DNA of 64,000 bases from Polytrichum commune (lineage: Eukaryota; Streptophyta; Polytrichopsida; Polytrichales; Polytrichaceae). The stretch lies in NCBI GenBank assembly GCA_950295325.1, contig OX485805.1:55578758-55642757 (forward strand). Reading direction: 5' to 3'. The notes under the pieces are model-generated. The model was not told the origin of the DNA. It saw only the letters and a program-made list of their open reading frames with translations, and ran no database searches. A program made the position numbers and the translations under genes. Shown piece by piece: positions 32,616 to 45,062 of the stretch. Positions within the stretch are counted from its first letter, which is position 1; every line of letters starts with the position of its first letter.

Positions 32616-34437
32616 CTAAGACAATTTAATCAGTTCAGCCAAGATTCAATACTCAGATTCCAGGCACCCTATAGTATCAAACATATTTTCAACTTCCAGT
32701 GTTCCTTTTCTTTTCAAGAATCAGCGCTTTAATTACGCATGTGCAACACATGATTCCATTCGCATGAAGGTAATGGTCAATTGCAGGATCCCACACCCAA
32801 CTTGTCTCACTCAGCCGATGGCCTTAAGTCAAAATGACAAACATTACAATTTTGATCTCTTCATGAGAGTCTCAATGTGTTGATTCACATGTACACTAAG
32901 CCAATTCTCATCCATAAAACTAATTGTATGTCAGACCCGACAATTTAGAAAAAAATAATTGCAACAGTCCAGTGCTATGGCTCAAGTAACAGTGCTTCAC
33001 AAATTTTGATAATGCCACCGCATCACTCAATCAATTTCTCAGATTTATTAAGCCTATTTGGCTCAAGACAATAATATCCAACTACAATATTCAAAGAGCT
33101 CCACACCCGTGTATCAACTCAGACTACAGTACTTTGACGATTTTGATAATCACAGAGACTTTGTTCAATTCTCAAGAGTTAAGAGAATGCCACATAATTG
33201 ATCACAAGAATTTTGAGCATTTACAATAAATAAGTTTTTGAGAAAAGCTTGGGCTTCACACCCTGAGATTATAGTCTCCTATACATAAAAATCACTCTCT
33301 TCCCAAGATGAACTTTTTTTTATCGTGTCCAACTACTACGTCTATCCTCGATTGCCTCCTCAGACAATAGCCGACTTAGATATATCGACGAGAGACTCAG
33401 CTCTCAAGAGATGTGTCTGACCAAAGCAAAGTTTTCAAAAGATTTTTCTAATTTTACATATGTCTATGGTCCTTAATCATAATCCTTTGTTATCTCTTGT
33501 TGATAGTCAAGAACATTAGACCCTTGAGCTCACTAATCCCCTTTTTCACTTAAAAATCACGAATTTCAACATCTTATTACTTAATCCAAGTTTCTAGAGA
33601 AGATTTGAGCTACCAACTAACAAAATTTCAAAAAACAACAATTGTTGTCCACAAATTTGACACCGGCTAGACATGTTGGGTAGTAGCTCGTGATTTGTGT
33701 CAGATGATTCCCATTCGATTTTATAGATTTCTCTTACTAAGAATCCTCTTATTGAAAAGGGACTAACCATAATACGATGAGGAATCTTATGTAATAAGAT
33801 TCCAAAAAAATAAAAAATAAAGTTGGGTTTGCGCAAATCTATCATTAACAATCCTTCTCTCATACATATAATATACAACAAAAGATTGGTGGTGGTAGTG
33901 GTGATGGTGTGGTTGTTGCTCCATTGTTTCTATAGTTTCCCATTGCTTCCAAAAGGAGGGGATCATGTTATAGTGAAGTGTCATATGCACGGGTGCAAAG
34001 AGTCGGGATGGCATGAGCCAACACTAGTTGCATACAACCCCGTATTGGCTTGCAAGCCACCCAACCTCAAGTTCCACAATGTATTGATTAGAAACCTCAA
34101 GTGCTCCATATATGATACTCACTTTAACCCCTAAATGCCTCAAAAGCCAAAAACTGGTTGCAAGCGTTTTTATATTTTATATATACATATATATATTCCA
34201 CCACTTTGAGATGATACATTTCTATTTAATCCAGAGCAAACTGATCAAAGACTTGACATGTTAATGACTCTAAGATATAGACCTTGAAATGTTTGGAACC
34301 CTCATTTTTTTTTCCTTTGGCAATACAAATTATTATTTGCGAAAAGTAACAAAGTCAATGATATGCATGTTTACGGCTCTCCCCATCAAGTTATGAAACT
34401 CATACTTCTAGCCATTCATATCTAAGATCAAGGGATT
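32616..34437. other. Intergenic, no gene recognised
   Basis: Short overlapping frames on both strands near 33594-34134 have no motif. A ggtggtggtagtggtgatgg stretch at 33889-33910 explains the Val/His runs in them. Confidence 0.5.
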
Positions 34438-34998
34438 TTGATACTTCTTGAAAATTTGTATTGTTATTTGAAGGAAAAGTTGTATTTCAACAATGATATG
34501 GTGGAGATGAAGAAATATGAATCCTTATTCCAAACGTTTGGATGTGGTCTAAGATTCACACTCTACAAATATCCCTTGTCCACCAACTCTAAAAATCAAG
34601 ATCTCATATTCATGTTTCATAAAGCATCTTTGGTTCAACCTGAAACCCCCAAACCATTCGGGGACTTGATAAAACGATATTCCATACCCAAGAATTTGAG
34701 TATACAAACAAATGGCCAAATGATCCATCCATACATCTTCTTGACTCTAACAATTATGAGAATGCATGATTGGGTCATTGATGCTCAAATGTTGCAAATC
34801 CTTGAACTCCAATACACATACATGGGGGTTCACCTTAAACATGTCTTTCCGCCATATGCTTTTGGAAACCCCTACTTTTGTAACCATTTAGCACACGATA
34901 ACCATTCTCCATCATGTGTGTTGATACACATGAAGAACCATAGAGCAAACATGCATAACACAACAAATATATGTGTCATTAATGGAAGCAAGCCTTAA
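34438..34998 (+). other. Unidentified 186-codon reading frame
   Basis: Begins MILLENLYCYLKEKLYFNND and contains MHDWVIDAQMLQILELQYTY. No motif, signal peptide or membrane helix is recognised, and codon use is AT-driven. Just downstream (35030-35380) is a dispersed repeat also found in the kinase intron at 15620-15970, which argues for a repeat-derived frame. It could be a relic of a transposon protein. Confidence 0.2.
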
Positions 34999-35029
34999 AT
35001 GGACGCTTTAAGCTTTGCACCCACTTCTC

Positions 35030-35380
35030 CTAGGCTGTGAAACATGCAATTAGTGCGAGGTGATTACAAATTCCGAATTGTGTATGGCGTCATTTGCCCC
35101 ATAGTTTTTGAAACTTGTATGAATTTCTTGTTCATTAACAAAGTAAAGATCTTCAAGCTCATGAAATGGTCATATGGGTCCTCCCTTTGTAGTCACCTTG
35201 ACTATTAAACCCATAATGATTAAGTCACTAGAAAATTTTGAGCTTAGTCCAATCTCCTTAAACCACACATTGCCTTCGTTGATGTACGTTCTTAGATCCA
35301 CACCTAACCACACACATCTCAAATTTAGTTGTCCAATTACATTAAGCGGTTGTGAAAGGCATGCATACCTTGCATCAATG
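35030..35380. repeat. Dispersed repeat shared with the LRR-RLK intron
   Basis: Diverged match to 15620-15970 of the copy 1 intron: ctcctagg.tt.aaac, gcaattag.....atggttagcaaatt-like, and ttggatccacac/ttagatccacac blocks in the same order. A shorter piece occurs near 60485. Noncoding in the intron, so probably an old repeat family. Confidence 0.45.
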
Positions 35381-36574
35381 CTATTAGCAAATAACCATAT
35401 TGTAGGTTTCATCCTCATTACGGTTGAGACATTTATAGCTGATGAATTAAGAGAGTTTGCATATGTTTAGAAGGAGCAATAGTGGGGAATAATTTTTCTT
35501 GCGATGAGAAACAAATTCTAAGGAGAATGATTTTTTTTTTTTCAATTTTCATCTTTTTTTGTATGAATATGGAAATTGCTACACAATCGATCTATAGGAT
35601 AACCCATAATCGCTCATCTAAATACTAATTCTTGGCTACATAAATTGTCAAAACTCTTATGAGGGTAACCAATCACAAGGTGCCATCACATAAACCTTAT
35701 CTCCATTCACTTTTAAAAAAAATCCCCATCCATGTTGGTATTAGATGACTCAATGAGTGGTTAGGTGGACCTTGTTGACTATGGATGCCTCAACCTTAAT
35801 GCCAACACCCACAATAGCCCCCCCACCCCGCACCTCTCCTAAAAATTAAATTCTAGGACAATCCCCAAGACAATACCTAGATGATTGTTCCAATATAAAT
35901 TAGTTGCTAAGTATGTCTAATGCCCTCCCTTTCCAAGACAATCCCCATATGATGTATCCATTATAAATTAGTTGCTAGAACCACATGCCTTTTGTACCCC
36001 CCCCCCCTTCACCCAATGTTCAATGGATTGACAAGTAATTCGTAACCATTTCATACGTTGATTTGATACATTGCTCCAATGCCCTATTAAATTACCTTTT
36101 GACATGACCTGGGGAAGGGTGAGACACTCTTCTTTGAGAGAGGGAGCCACATGCATGCATTTAATAACTAGGCTAGGGAATGACATAGGCATTTAGAACC
36201 GCTCCCATTATATGCAAAAGAATAATGAGCAATCCTCCTGCAACTACATTTTCAAATGCCACTGTTAGTTTTTATTTACTTTCAAGGACTGTATAGTGTG
36301 ATAAATGGTGCCAAAACTCAACATGGCCCATCAATCAATAATAAAGAACAAATCAAATCGGTACTCATATGTTGAAGCTTTGACCATGTCCAACATCACA
36401 CATGGTCCACTCGCCTTTGTCAAGAATATATAGAAAGATATAATTTTTTCTATTTGTGATAAGATAAAACTTGTAGTTGGTTTAAACCATATAAAGAAAA
36501 AGGAAAAGAATAAAAAATTTATGCCATCATACAAACCATTGAAACGATGCTTGATTTTATTGAATAATGCAAGA
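35381..36574. other. Intergenic with short direct repeats, no gene
   Basis: A duplicated block with ataaattagttgctaag occurs at about 35868-35915 and again at 35935-35980. C-runs occur at 35819 and 35996. Nothing coding is recognisable. Confidence 0.5.
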
Positions 36575-36596
36575 GCTCCATGCAATCATGCACAAG

Positions 36597-36747
36597 GTCG
36601 GCTAGGGAGTCGTGGCGTCTACGTAAAGTCATCCATCGTGGATGAAAGAAACTCAAATAAAAGAACACCCCCCTACAAGATTGAGGGCCGATTCATTCCA
36701 AATTTGACACCACTCAACTATTTCATGGTCTTTGACTTGATTTTAGG
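36597..36747. repeat. Truncated relative of the Mutator-like MITE
   Basis: Starts with a diverged terminus (ggtcggctagggagtcgtgg). It shares inner segments, including aagtcatcc and, inverted, gaatgaatcggccctcaa with the adjoining taggggggt. Only one end is present. A second copy at about 42596-42747 was carried along by the segmental duplication. Confidence 0.5.
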
Positions 36748-36916
36748 GGCCATCTTGTCTTAAAATAAACATGTCTTACATGTGTATAATTTGCTATGTT
36801 TTTAACACCTTCTACACCTATTAATGTGGCTTGTGTTATAAATGTTTTGTCATACCAAGATAATTATGGTTAATGTAACTTTTCTTGACCCACACCATTA
36901 TTAGTCCACAACACTA

Positions 36917-37482
36917 CACTAAATAGGTAGATTAGTGTTAGATGAAGATTAGTGTTAGAGCCAATAGTTACCCAAAACACTAAATGTCACTTGAAAGTAC
37001 AATTAGTGTTTTGTATTTTATTTTATTTATATATGCTCTATTTTATATTTAGTTAACGTTTATCTTGGTGTTAAGTACTCTATAATTTTCTTTGTTCTAT
37101 ACTTAGCAAGCTAATATTCAAATGAATGTCTCTTTTAGCATGCTAAATTGTAGTTTTTTTGTGACATTTCTCAAAGAAAATTTCCTTTGTCTTTATTTTC
37201 CATTGTCAAAGTTAAGTTCCATTAAGTTTAAATTTTGTAATATCAAATTCCTAGCATATTACATTTTCTATGAGGCTCACATATTCTACCTCCAATTCTT
37301 CATTTGAAGATCTACAAAAAATGTCATCTAACACTAAATGCGCTTTTGTAAATATTCAAAGTTACAAATTGGTACAAATAGTGTTAGAGTTGACATTTAG
37401 TGTTCTAACACTATGAAGACAATTGAAATTTAGCGTTTTCGTCGACTATTAGTGTTTCCAACACTAATCTACCTATTTAGTG
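36917..37482. mobile_element. TA-flanked MITE, 566 bp, with 23 bp perfect inverted repeats
   Basis: Termini begin CACTAAATAGGTAGATTAGT and are perfect inverted repeats over 23 bp (36917-36939 and 37460-37482). The target duplication is TA. The empty site cacaacactagttgttt occurs near 42900 in the duplicated segment. The inner sequence contains several more copies of tagtgtt/aacacta motifs. TA duplication suggests Tc1/mariner-type mobilisation, but the termini are not the usual Stowaway CTCCCTCC. Confidence 0.85.
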
Positions 37483-38000
37483 TAGTTGTTTAAAAGTAAA
37501 AATATGAAATTAATATTTCTACATGATCATGAATTACTTTGGGTTGAAATATGGTGCCAATATAATATCAAGAACCATTAATCATTGAGGTTATGGTATT
37601 TGATGGTTTTACATTAATATATTAGTATTATATTTAATATATTAATATGGAAATGTCCACAAAAACTTCAAAGCCATAAATGTTTTTTTTCCTTAGGTCC
37701 TTTTCGTAGTGAATCCATTTTGATTTGGTAAAAGTAGAAGACAAACATAGCACTGCCAATTTACATATAATTGCTCTAAAAAATTCTCAAGCAAACTTTA
37801 CTTCATTTATATATAGAGAGAGATATTAGCTACCTAAAAATTTCAAATTACTGCAAAAGTCACTCAAGGCCATCATGCCCACTTTATTAAAACTTTAACG
37901 GTTTAAAAATTTGAAGGAATTTGTTGTTTTGCAGGGGATTTTCAACTATTAGGCTTCACATTGAAACAATTGGATGTGATGTACAATTTTTGAAATTGAC

Positions 38001-38288
38001 TTGAAAATTCTCTTCAAACAAAAGGAGTGTAGAAGGATCAGGAAACAAGGAAGTTTCACTTACCGACGATTTGTGGAGCTTGAAGTCAATGAAGTTGATA
38101 AAACTATAAACAATGTTTGTTCCTCGTTGTTCAATGCAAAGCTCACACTTCAAAATATGCTGAAGGGACCGTTGTTCACTCCCTATTATACTCATGTTAT
38201 TGTGGTGCTTGGTTGGACATTCCTCATTGTTGGATCCTTCCTTCAACCCCGGAGATTCTCTATGTACATGAGTATATTCCCCCGTTAA
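38001..38288 (+). other. Unidentified conserved reading frame in duplication copy A
   Basis: The 95-codon frame (KECRRIRKQGSFTYRRFVEL, then EVNEVDKTINNVCSSLFN) is kept in the second copy at 43535-43843, with a slightly longer end. A second frame and the minus strand are also open here, so coding is unproven. No family is recognised. It may be a relic of a gene or transposon captured in the duplicated segment. Confidence 0.25.
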
Positions 38289-39112
38289 AAATATTCCCTA
38301 GTCGGCAGACTTGGCTAAATAATGATATGTCGATGTAAAGGGATGGGTCCTGGTCATATTAAATTGCTTCTAAACTTTTGTTTGAAATTTGCATGGATTT
38401 GAGTAACTGCTTCATGAAAATATACTTGATATTTCTTGTTATTATGTCTATCCAAAATCCTAGGAATTACATGTAAAATTTCAGCCAACACCCACTTTCT
38501 ATTAGAACCATTATATTTTAGGATTTGGGACACTTGTTTTGTTTTTAATTTTGAGGTGATTAACTACTAGGCGCTCACACATCTATTGCTGGATGCAAAA
38601 CACATCTATTTGTTGTCATGAAATTTTCTAAAAGTGTAGGAATTGTTGAAGGGTGAAGTGGCCGAGTTGCACTTGGTGTGCTCCACAAAGGGAGAATTTA
38701 ATAAGGTTATATAACCAATGAGGGTTGGGCATATTGATTCATTATGCGAACTGACTGTTGCAAGATTATCAAGAAATTGGAATGGGGTGGGATGAGGGCA
38801 AAAGTTCTCAACCGCAACGCAAGAAGAATTGAGGCAATCAACAAAAACAAGAGGGAGATTAATTGACATGTATTGGTACATCTATGGGCTTCTAGATTTC
38901 TTCCGTACAACACCTATTGTAAAATGGTTAAAATTTGGATTACAATGAAAGGTCACAACATGCTCATTGACTTATCCTTGGCAACATTGAAAAACACTCA
39001 TTGATTAGGGGTATATGACATATAGATATAGTTTTAGGGGCATGCGTGCTTGGTTCTCAAATGATGTATCGCACGATTTTTTGTTCCAAACTGGACGATG
39101 ATAGGGCCACCC

Positions 39113-39358
39113 GGCCGGGGATTCGTGGCACTCAAGTAAAATCATCCGTGCGGATGAAAAAAACATAGGAATCATCTAAATGGCTATTTTTGGGCAATTT
39201 GATTCCGGAAATAGAGTCAAAGTCCCCGAATTAGTCTAGTGATGTCACATTCGAATGAATCGGCCCTCAACCCCATAGGGGGGCTTTTTTTATTGGAGCC
39301 ACTTCATCCACGATATCTTGGATGGATGATTTTACTTGAGTGCCACCAATCCCCAGCC
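39113..39358. mobile_element. Mutator-like MITE, copy A (246 bp)
   Basis: Termini GGCCGGGGATTCGTGGCACT and, inverted, GGCTGGGGATTGGTGGCACT extend for about 35 bp. It is flanked by the perfect 9 bp duplication GGGCCACCC (39104-39112, 39359-39367). The empty site is present in the second copy of the segmental duplication near 45290 (atagggccaccccatgg). Nine-base duplications and long inverted repeats point to MULE mobilisation. Confidence 0.87.
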
Positions 39359-40307
39359 GGGCCACCCCATGGAATACGCCTTACTTGACCATAGCATGTA
39401 GATGCATATATGAATATCAATTATGAATATGGGTCACAAAATATCCATAGGGGTATAAAGGATCTTCTAGTTCTTGGCAATATACTTTGCCCTATAGGGG
39501 CCCTATAGAACATGAACCATAAATAGAATAAAAGAAAAATGACATACATAGATAGGAATCATAGGTAGTGGGTAGGCTTTAGGTTAAGGGTCTATGAGGA
39601 TTTAGGGATTGGTCTCGAGCATATTGTAGGGCCATCCTTGAGGTGTTGGAAACGATTCAGAGATTAGCAATTGACATAAGGTCCAAGTGAGGGTACATGG
39701 ATTGATCTCAATAGTCCCATCATAGACCATCCTTGAGGTGTAGGTAATGATACAAAGTTTAACATTTGGCATGAAGTTCCTAGTGAGGGTTTAATGTTTG
39801 AAGTACTTTTGCATACAAAGACTTGGAACCACATTTTTACAAGTTCTTCGTCTTGAATACATATGCTAAATAATTTGTTACCAATATCTTCTATGTGGTA
39901 TAAATACAATTGACATTGAAGTATACTTGGACAAACAACTTGTTCAAAAATAATAAGGGATGTGCACTTGTGGGGACAAAAACATCAAATGACAACAAAA
40001 ACAATAATTCCACCAAAATCTAAATATATGGGGTTGTTGACTTGAAGGCGATGCACACATGGGATGCATGGTTCTGAGAAAGAGTGGACCTCCCATGACG
40101 GCCACCATCGGATGACAATTGAAGGTGTATGAATATGGGTCAATGGGAGTCCGATGGTGCTTCTAGTATAATATTAACTCAATGCCAAAGCAAATGCTGG
40201 ATTAATATCATCTTTTTTTGCTACCATGTGGGTATCTATTGTATAATGAGGATTTTATGTTCTTTTGACATATATAGTATGGGTTTGGGTATTTGATGGT
40301 ATTTATG

Positions 40308-40553
40308 GGCCGGGGATTCATGACACTAAAGTAAAATCATCCATGCGGATGAAAAAAACACAGGAATCATCTAAATGGCTATTTTTGGGCAATTTGATTC
40401 CGAAAATAGAGTCAAAGGCCCCGAATTAGCCTGGTGATGTCACATTCAAATGAATCGGCCCTCAACCTCATAGGGGGGTTTTTTTTATTGGAGCCACTTC
40501 ATCCACGATATCTTGGATGGATGATTTTACTTGAGCGCCACAAATCCCCAGCC
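40308..40553. mobile_element. Mutator-like MITE, copy B (246 bp)
   Basis: Same length and nearly the same sequence as the element at 39113-39358, in the same orientation. It is flanked by a different 9 bp duplication, GTATTTATG (40299-40307, 40554-40562). Independent target sites with equal duplication lengths confirm a transposing family. Confidence 0.87.
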
Positions 40554-42573
40554 GTATTTATGATTTGGATACCATTCAGAATTATACACCCGCAAAAAAT
40601 TTCATACCTAGATAAAATCACTCTAATATCAATATGGTTTAGAATGGCATTGACCCAAATAGTAAGTCATGTATATAAAGATTCTCTCATCTTGTGAGCC
40701 CAAATTGATGTCCACATGTGTTGTTAATACTTGTAAAACATTACAAGTGGTGTTTTGTTGATTTATGATTATTCACAGAAATATAAAAAGAGTGAAGCTT
40801 GAAGAAAACTAAGTTTGAAGCATTAGGCTTGTGTGGAGTGGATTTAAGTAGTATGAGGACATACCTTGGTAAAGTGTGGTAGGTAGAAAGCCAAGGTTAG
40901 TTAAATGTTTGAATTAAGATCTTTGTTGATCATTTGAGGGAGGAAGGCTTAGGAGATAAGATGAGAGCCTACAAAGTAGGAGGAGATTTCGAAGGCTTAT
41001 CGTGAGCCTTGAGGGTGCTCACCCCCTCAAACTCACTATATAATCCCTCATTCTTCCCTTAGTCATCATCTCTTTCCTTCGTGCTCCTTGGCACCCCACG
41101 TGTTATAAGTGTGGGTGTATGTAAGCAAGATAGGAGCACATGTGTGTACATAATTTTGAAGTTAGGAGCCAAGGCTAGTTGGGCTTGAAGAGGGCTTGAC
41201 CTCTTGTTAGCATTAGTTTGGGTGTGAATGATTTAAAGATAATTTATGGCCTCAAGTTGTAGTACTTGAGTTCATATTTCTTGGGTATATGTGTTTACTA
41301 AGTGTCATCATAACTATTCCACTCGGGCTAGGAGGAAAGCGAAGGGTGGAGTACTTTTGGTGACACGTTGCCGGAACACGAGTTGGTAAATGAAAGGGTC
41401 ATTTGAGTAGTCTAGGTTGTAAGGGGCTTAACTTCCAAGCAAAAGAAGATACTTCGTTGAAATTTAGAGGATTAGTAAACAACTTCTTTATATGAACATG
41501 GTCAAAATCTGAGGATGTGTGGAGTACTAGAGCAGCAGTTATGACATTCTGAACTTTGCCTACATTTTCGAGCTGAAATGGGCATAACTCCTGGACAGAG
41601 GCTTGGAAACGTATGAAATTTTGAGGGATGATTTGTTCTTAGGTTTCCTAGTTGTGGTACAAATTTCAACTCATTCCGAATAGAAGAGAAGGAGATATAT
41701 CATTCTGAAGTAATTTCAAGAGTTGCAGACTAAAAAGGCCATAACGTTTTGGCAGAAAATGAAAATAGTTTGAAATTTTAGGGGGTCATAAACAATTAGT
41801 TTTTGTGATTGCTCTCAAAATTTGAAGTTCTTTGGAGCCGGTGGGAGGAAGTTATGACATTCTGAAATCTGGGTAGACTGACACACTAAAATGGTCATAA
41901 CTGTCGGACAGAAAATGGGATAGGCTCACAAATTGGTGAGATGTTTTTTGCTTTGTCTCCCGAGTTACAGATAAAATTTCAGGACATTCCGAGAAGTAAT
42001 GGGAAAGTTACACTGTTCTGAAATTTGTTCTGGATGTAGCCTTGGGTGGTAAATCATAAGTCATTAACGTTGTGTATATTCCAAAGGCATATTGGAATGA
42101 TACATTGAGTTACTAAGGAAGGAGTTTGCTAAGTGTCATCAATACTATTCCACTCGGGCTAGGACGAAATCGAAGGGTGGAATACTTTTGGTGACACACC
42201 TTGACATATCCAGCAAATATCAAAATATTTGATTGGTACTACGATTTTTATACCCACGGGGAGGTTCTTTGATACCATTATCGATGTTGAGTATTGATAG
42301 CATGCATTCATCTATAAACCCGGTCCAACACTGGGCAAGACCTTGCTAAGAGAGCAATGTTTGATGCAAAGCTTGGAGAATCACATGAGTTTGCTTCAAA
42401 TAATGGTGGTTGCTCAGAACTGAGTACAACTTTTGAGGAGGGTGTCAAAGTTAATGTGGTTCTTTCATGATAAAATCCTAAATTTTCTCTGGAATGCTTC
42501 TTGAAAGTCTCTATCCAGAACCCAAGGAAGTAATTGCAAAATTCATAATCATGGACCAAATACCACATTTCCT
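40554..42573. repeat. LTR-like repeat region related to the left edge of the window
   Basis: Contains the 41608-41985 match to 1-378, two copies of the cgggctagga.gaaa.cgaagggtgga.tacttttggtgacac-type block (near 41325 and 42150), and a TATA-like promoter-like stretch near 41035. Probably LTR retrotransposon debris. No gag or pol domain was found. Confidence 0.5.
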
Positions 42574-43534
42574 GCTCCATGCAATCATGCACAAGGTCGG
42601 CTAGGGAGTCGTGGCGTCTACGTAAAGTCATCCATCGTGTATGAAAGAAACTCAAATAAAAGAACACCCCCCTACAAGATTGAGGGCCGATTCATTACAA
42701 AATTGACACCACTAAACTATTTCAGGGTCTTTGACTTTATTATAGGGGCTACTTTGTCTTTAATTAACTATTTACATGTTATAATTTGCTATGTTTTTAA
42801 CACCTTCTACACCTATTATTTAGCTTGTGTTATAAATGTTTTGTCATACCACAATAATTATGGTTAATGTAACTTTTCCTGACCCACACCATTATTAGTC
42901 CACAACACTAGTTGTTTAAAATTGGAAATATGAAATTAATATTTCTACATGAGCATGAATTACTTTGAGTTGAAATATGATGCCAATGTAATATCAAGTA
43001 CCATTAATCATTTAGGTTATAGTATTTTATTGCTTTACATTAATATATTACTATTTTATTGATTTAGAAGTCGTACTAATTTTGAAACCACATACAAAAT
43101 ATAGTGGACCATAATAATTTCTAACCACACTAATTTTTTGTCCATCATAATAGGTGTAAAAGGTGTATTTGATAGCATCATATGGAAATGTCTACAAAAA
43201 CTTCAAAGCCATAAATTTTTTTTTCCTTAGGTCCTTTTCGTAGTGAATCCATTTTGATTTGGTAAAAGTAGAAGACAAACATAGCGCTGCCAATTTACAT
43301 GTAATTGCTCTAAAAAATTCTCAAGCAAACTTTACTTCAATTATATAAAGAGAGAGATATTAGCTACCTAAAAATTTCAAATTACTGCAAAAGTCACTCA
43401 AGGCCATCATGCCCACTTTATTAAACCTTTAACGGTTTATAAATTTGAAGGAATTTGTTGTTTTGCAGGGGATTGTCAACTATTAGGCTTCACATTGAAA
43501 CGATTGGATGTGATGTACAATTGTTGAAATTGAC

Positions 43535-43843
43535 TTGAAAATTCTCTTAAAACAAAAGGACTGTAGAAGGATAAGGAAACAAGGAAGTTTCACTTACCGA
43601 CGATTTGTGGAGCTTGAAGTCAATGAAGTTGATAAAACTATAAACAATGTTTGTTCCTCGTTGTTCAATACAAAGCTCACACTTCAAAATATGTTGAAGG
43701 GACCGTTGTTCACTCCCTACTATACTCATGTTATTGTGGTGCTTGGTTGGAAATTCCTCGTTGTTGGATCCTTCCTTCAACCCTGGAGATTCTCTATGTA
43801 CATGAGTATATTCTCCCCGTTAAAAATATTCCCTAGTCGGTAG
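43535..43843 (+). other. Unidentified conserved reading frame in duplication copy B
   Basis: Counterpart of 38001-38288 with few residue changes (KDCRRIRKQGSFTYRRFVEL). Conservation may simply reflect the youth of the duplication. No function proposed. Confidence 0.25.
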
Positions 43844-44163
43844 ACTTGGCTAAATAATAATATGTCGATGTAAAGGGATGGGTCCTGGTCATATTAAATT
43901 GCTTCTTAATTTTCGTTTGAAATTTGCATGGATTTGAGTAACTGCTTCTTGAAAACAAACTTGATATTTCTTGTTATTGTGTCTACCCAAAATCTTAGGA
44001 ATTCCATGTGAAATTTCAGCCAACACCCACTTTCTATTAGAATCATAATATTTTAAGGATTTTGAACACTTGTTTTGATTTTAATTTTGAGGTTATTAAC
44101 TACTAGGCACTCACATGTCTATTGCTAGATGCAAAACACATCTATTTGTTTATCATGAAATTT

Positions 44164-44330
44164 TCTAAAAGTGTAGGAATTGTTGAAGGGTGAAGTGGCC
44201 GAGTTGCACATGGTGTGCTCCACAAAGGGAGAATTTAATGAGGTTATAGAACTAGAGAGGGTTGGGCATATTGATTCATTATGTGAATTGATTGTTGCAA
44301 GAACATCAAGAAATTGGAATGGGGTGGGAT
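44164..44330 (+). pseudogene. Possible coding relic in the duplicated segment
   Basis: The forward frame reads ELLKGEVAELHMVCSTKGEF, then NEVIELERVGHID and ending NWNGVG before a stop. The same frame in the other copy (about 38640-38790) is broken by an extra stop. The style is protein-like but no family is recognised, and no start or splice sites are clear. Confidence 0.25.
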
Positions 44331-44386
44331 GAGGGCATAACGTTGTCAACCGCACTGCAAGAAGAATTGAGGCAATCAACAAAAAC

Positions 44387-45062
44387 CACGGGGAGGACAC
44401 TTAGTGCATTTTAAAAACAACGTGTGGCATAATATAGGGAGGATTAAAATCATTTGACATAAAAATTATAAAAGAATTCCAAATAATGAAGGGTCCATTA
44501 AAAGTACATAAGCCCATTACAAGTAAAATAGATAGGTATAAAATATGGGCCATTCCCTTTTAGTAAAAATAATATAGGGGCTGAAAATAAGGATCTTAGG
44601 ATGTATGTTTAGTAGAATCAATTTCGTATGCATGCCTCACAAGGGATGCACGAAAAATTACTCATCATTCACCCAAAAATGGATGAAATTGGAAGCCTAA
44701 CTCTATGCCCGACTTCTCTTGGTGGTTTTTCTCCCCTTTTCTTTTGAAACTCTTCAACCCGATTGTAGGGCGCCCGTTTGTGCACAACATTTGAGCCTCA
44801 CCGTTGTGTTTAGGGTTTAGGATTGCTTGTCATCATCCTCTTCTTAAATTCAGTTGTTTTAATTAAAAGGAATATAGACTACAAAAAATTTCAATGACAT
44901 GGGCATTATAAATAATGGTAGGGTACAAAAAAATAGGCCATTTTAGAATATTATGTAATTATAGGGAGCTTTTAATTCGTGCCTTGGAGGTAAATAGCCC
45001 CTAAACAAATACCCCTCCGCCGCACGTGGTATACAAAAATCCTACTGAGTGACCTCCCCGTG
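44387..45062. mobile_element. hAT-like non-autonomous element, 676 bp
   Basis: Begins CACGGGGAGGACACTTAGTG and ends GAGTGACCTCCCCGTG. It is flanked by a perfect 8 bp duplication ACAAAAAC (44379-44386, 45063-45070). The other copy of the segmental duplication has the empty site atcaacaaaaacaagag near 38840, so insertion followed the duplication. No transposase frame is present. Confidence 0.85.

Larger units (their letters stand above)
36575..39631. repeat. Segmental duplication, copy A
   Basis: Shares near-continuous similarity with 42574-45565, in the same orientation. It carries the TA-flanked MITE (36917-37482) and the Mutator-like MITE (39113-39358), which are absent from the other copy. 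No recognised gene is inside. Two weakly gene-like stretches (38001-38288 and about 38640-38920) are conserved between the copies. Confidence 0.8.

Noticed and set aside
33787-34134. Overlapping frames on both strands with His or Val runs
   Set aside because: The runs come from a ggt/gat-rich simple repeat; no domain or splice context.
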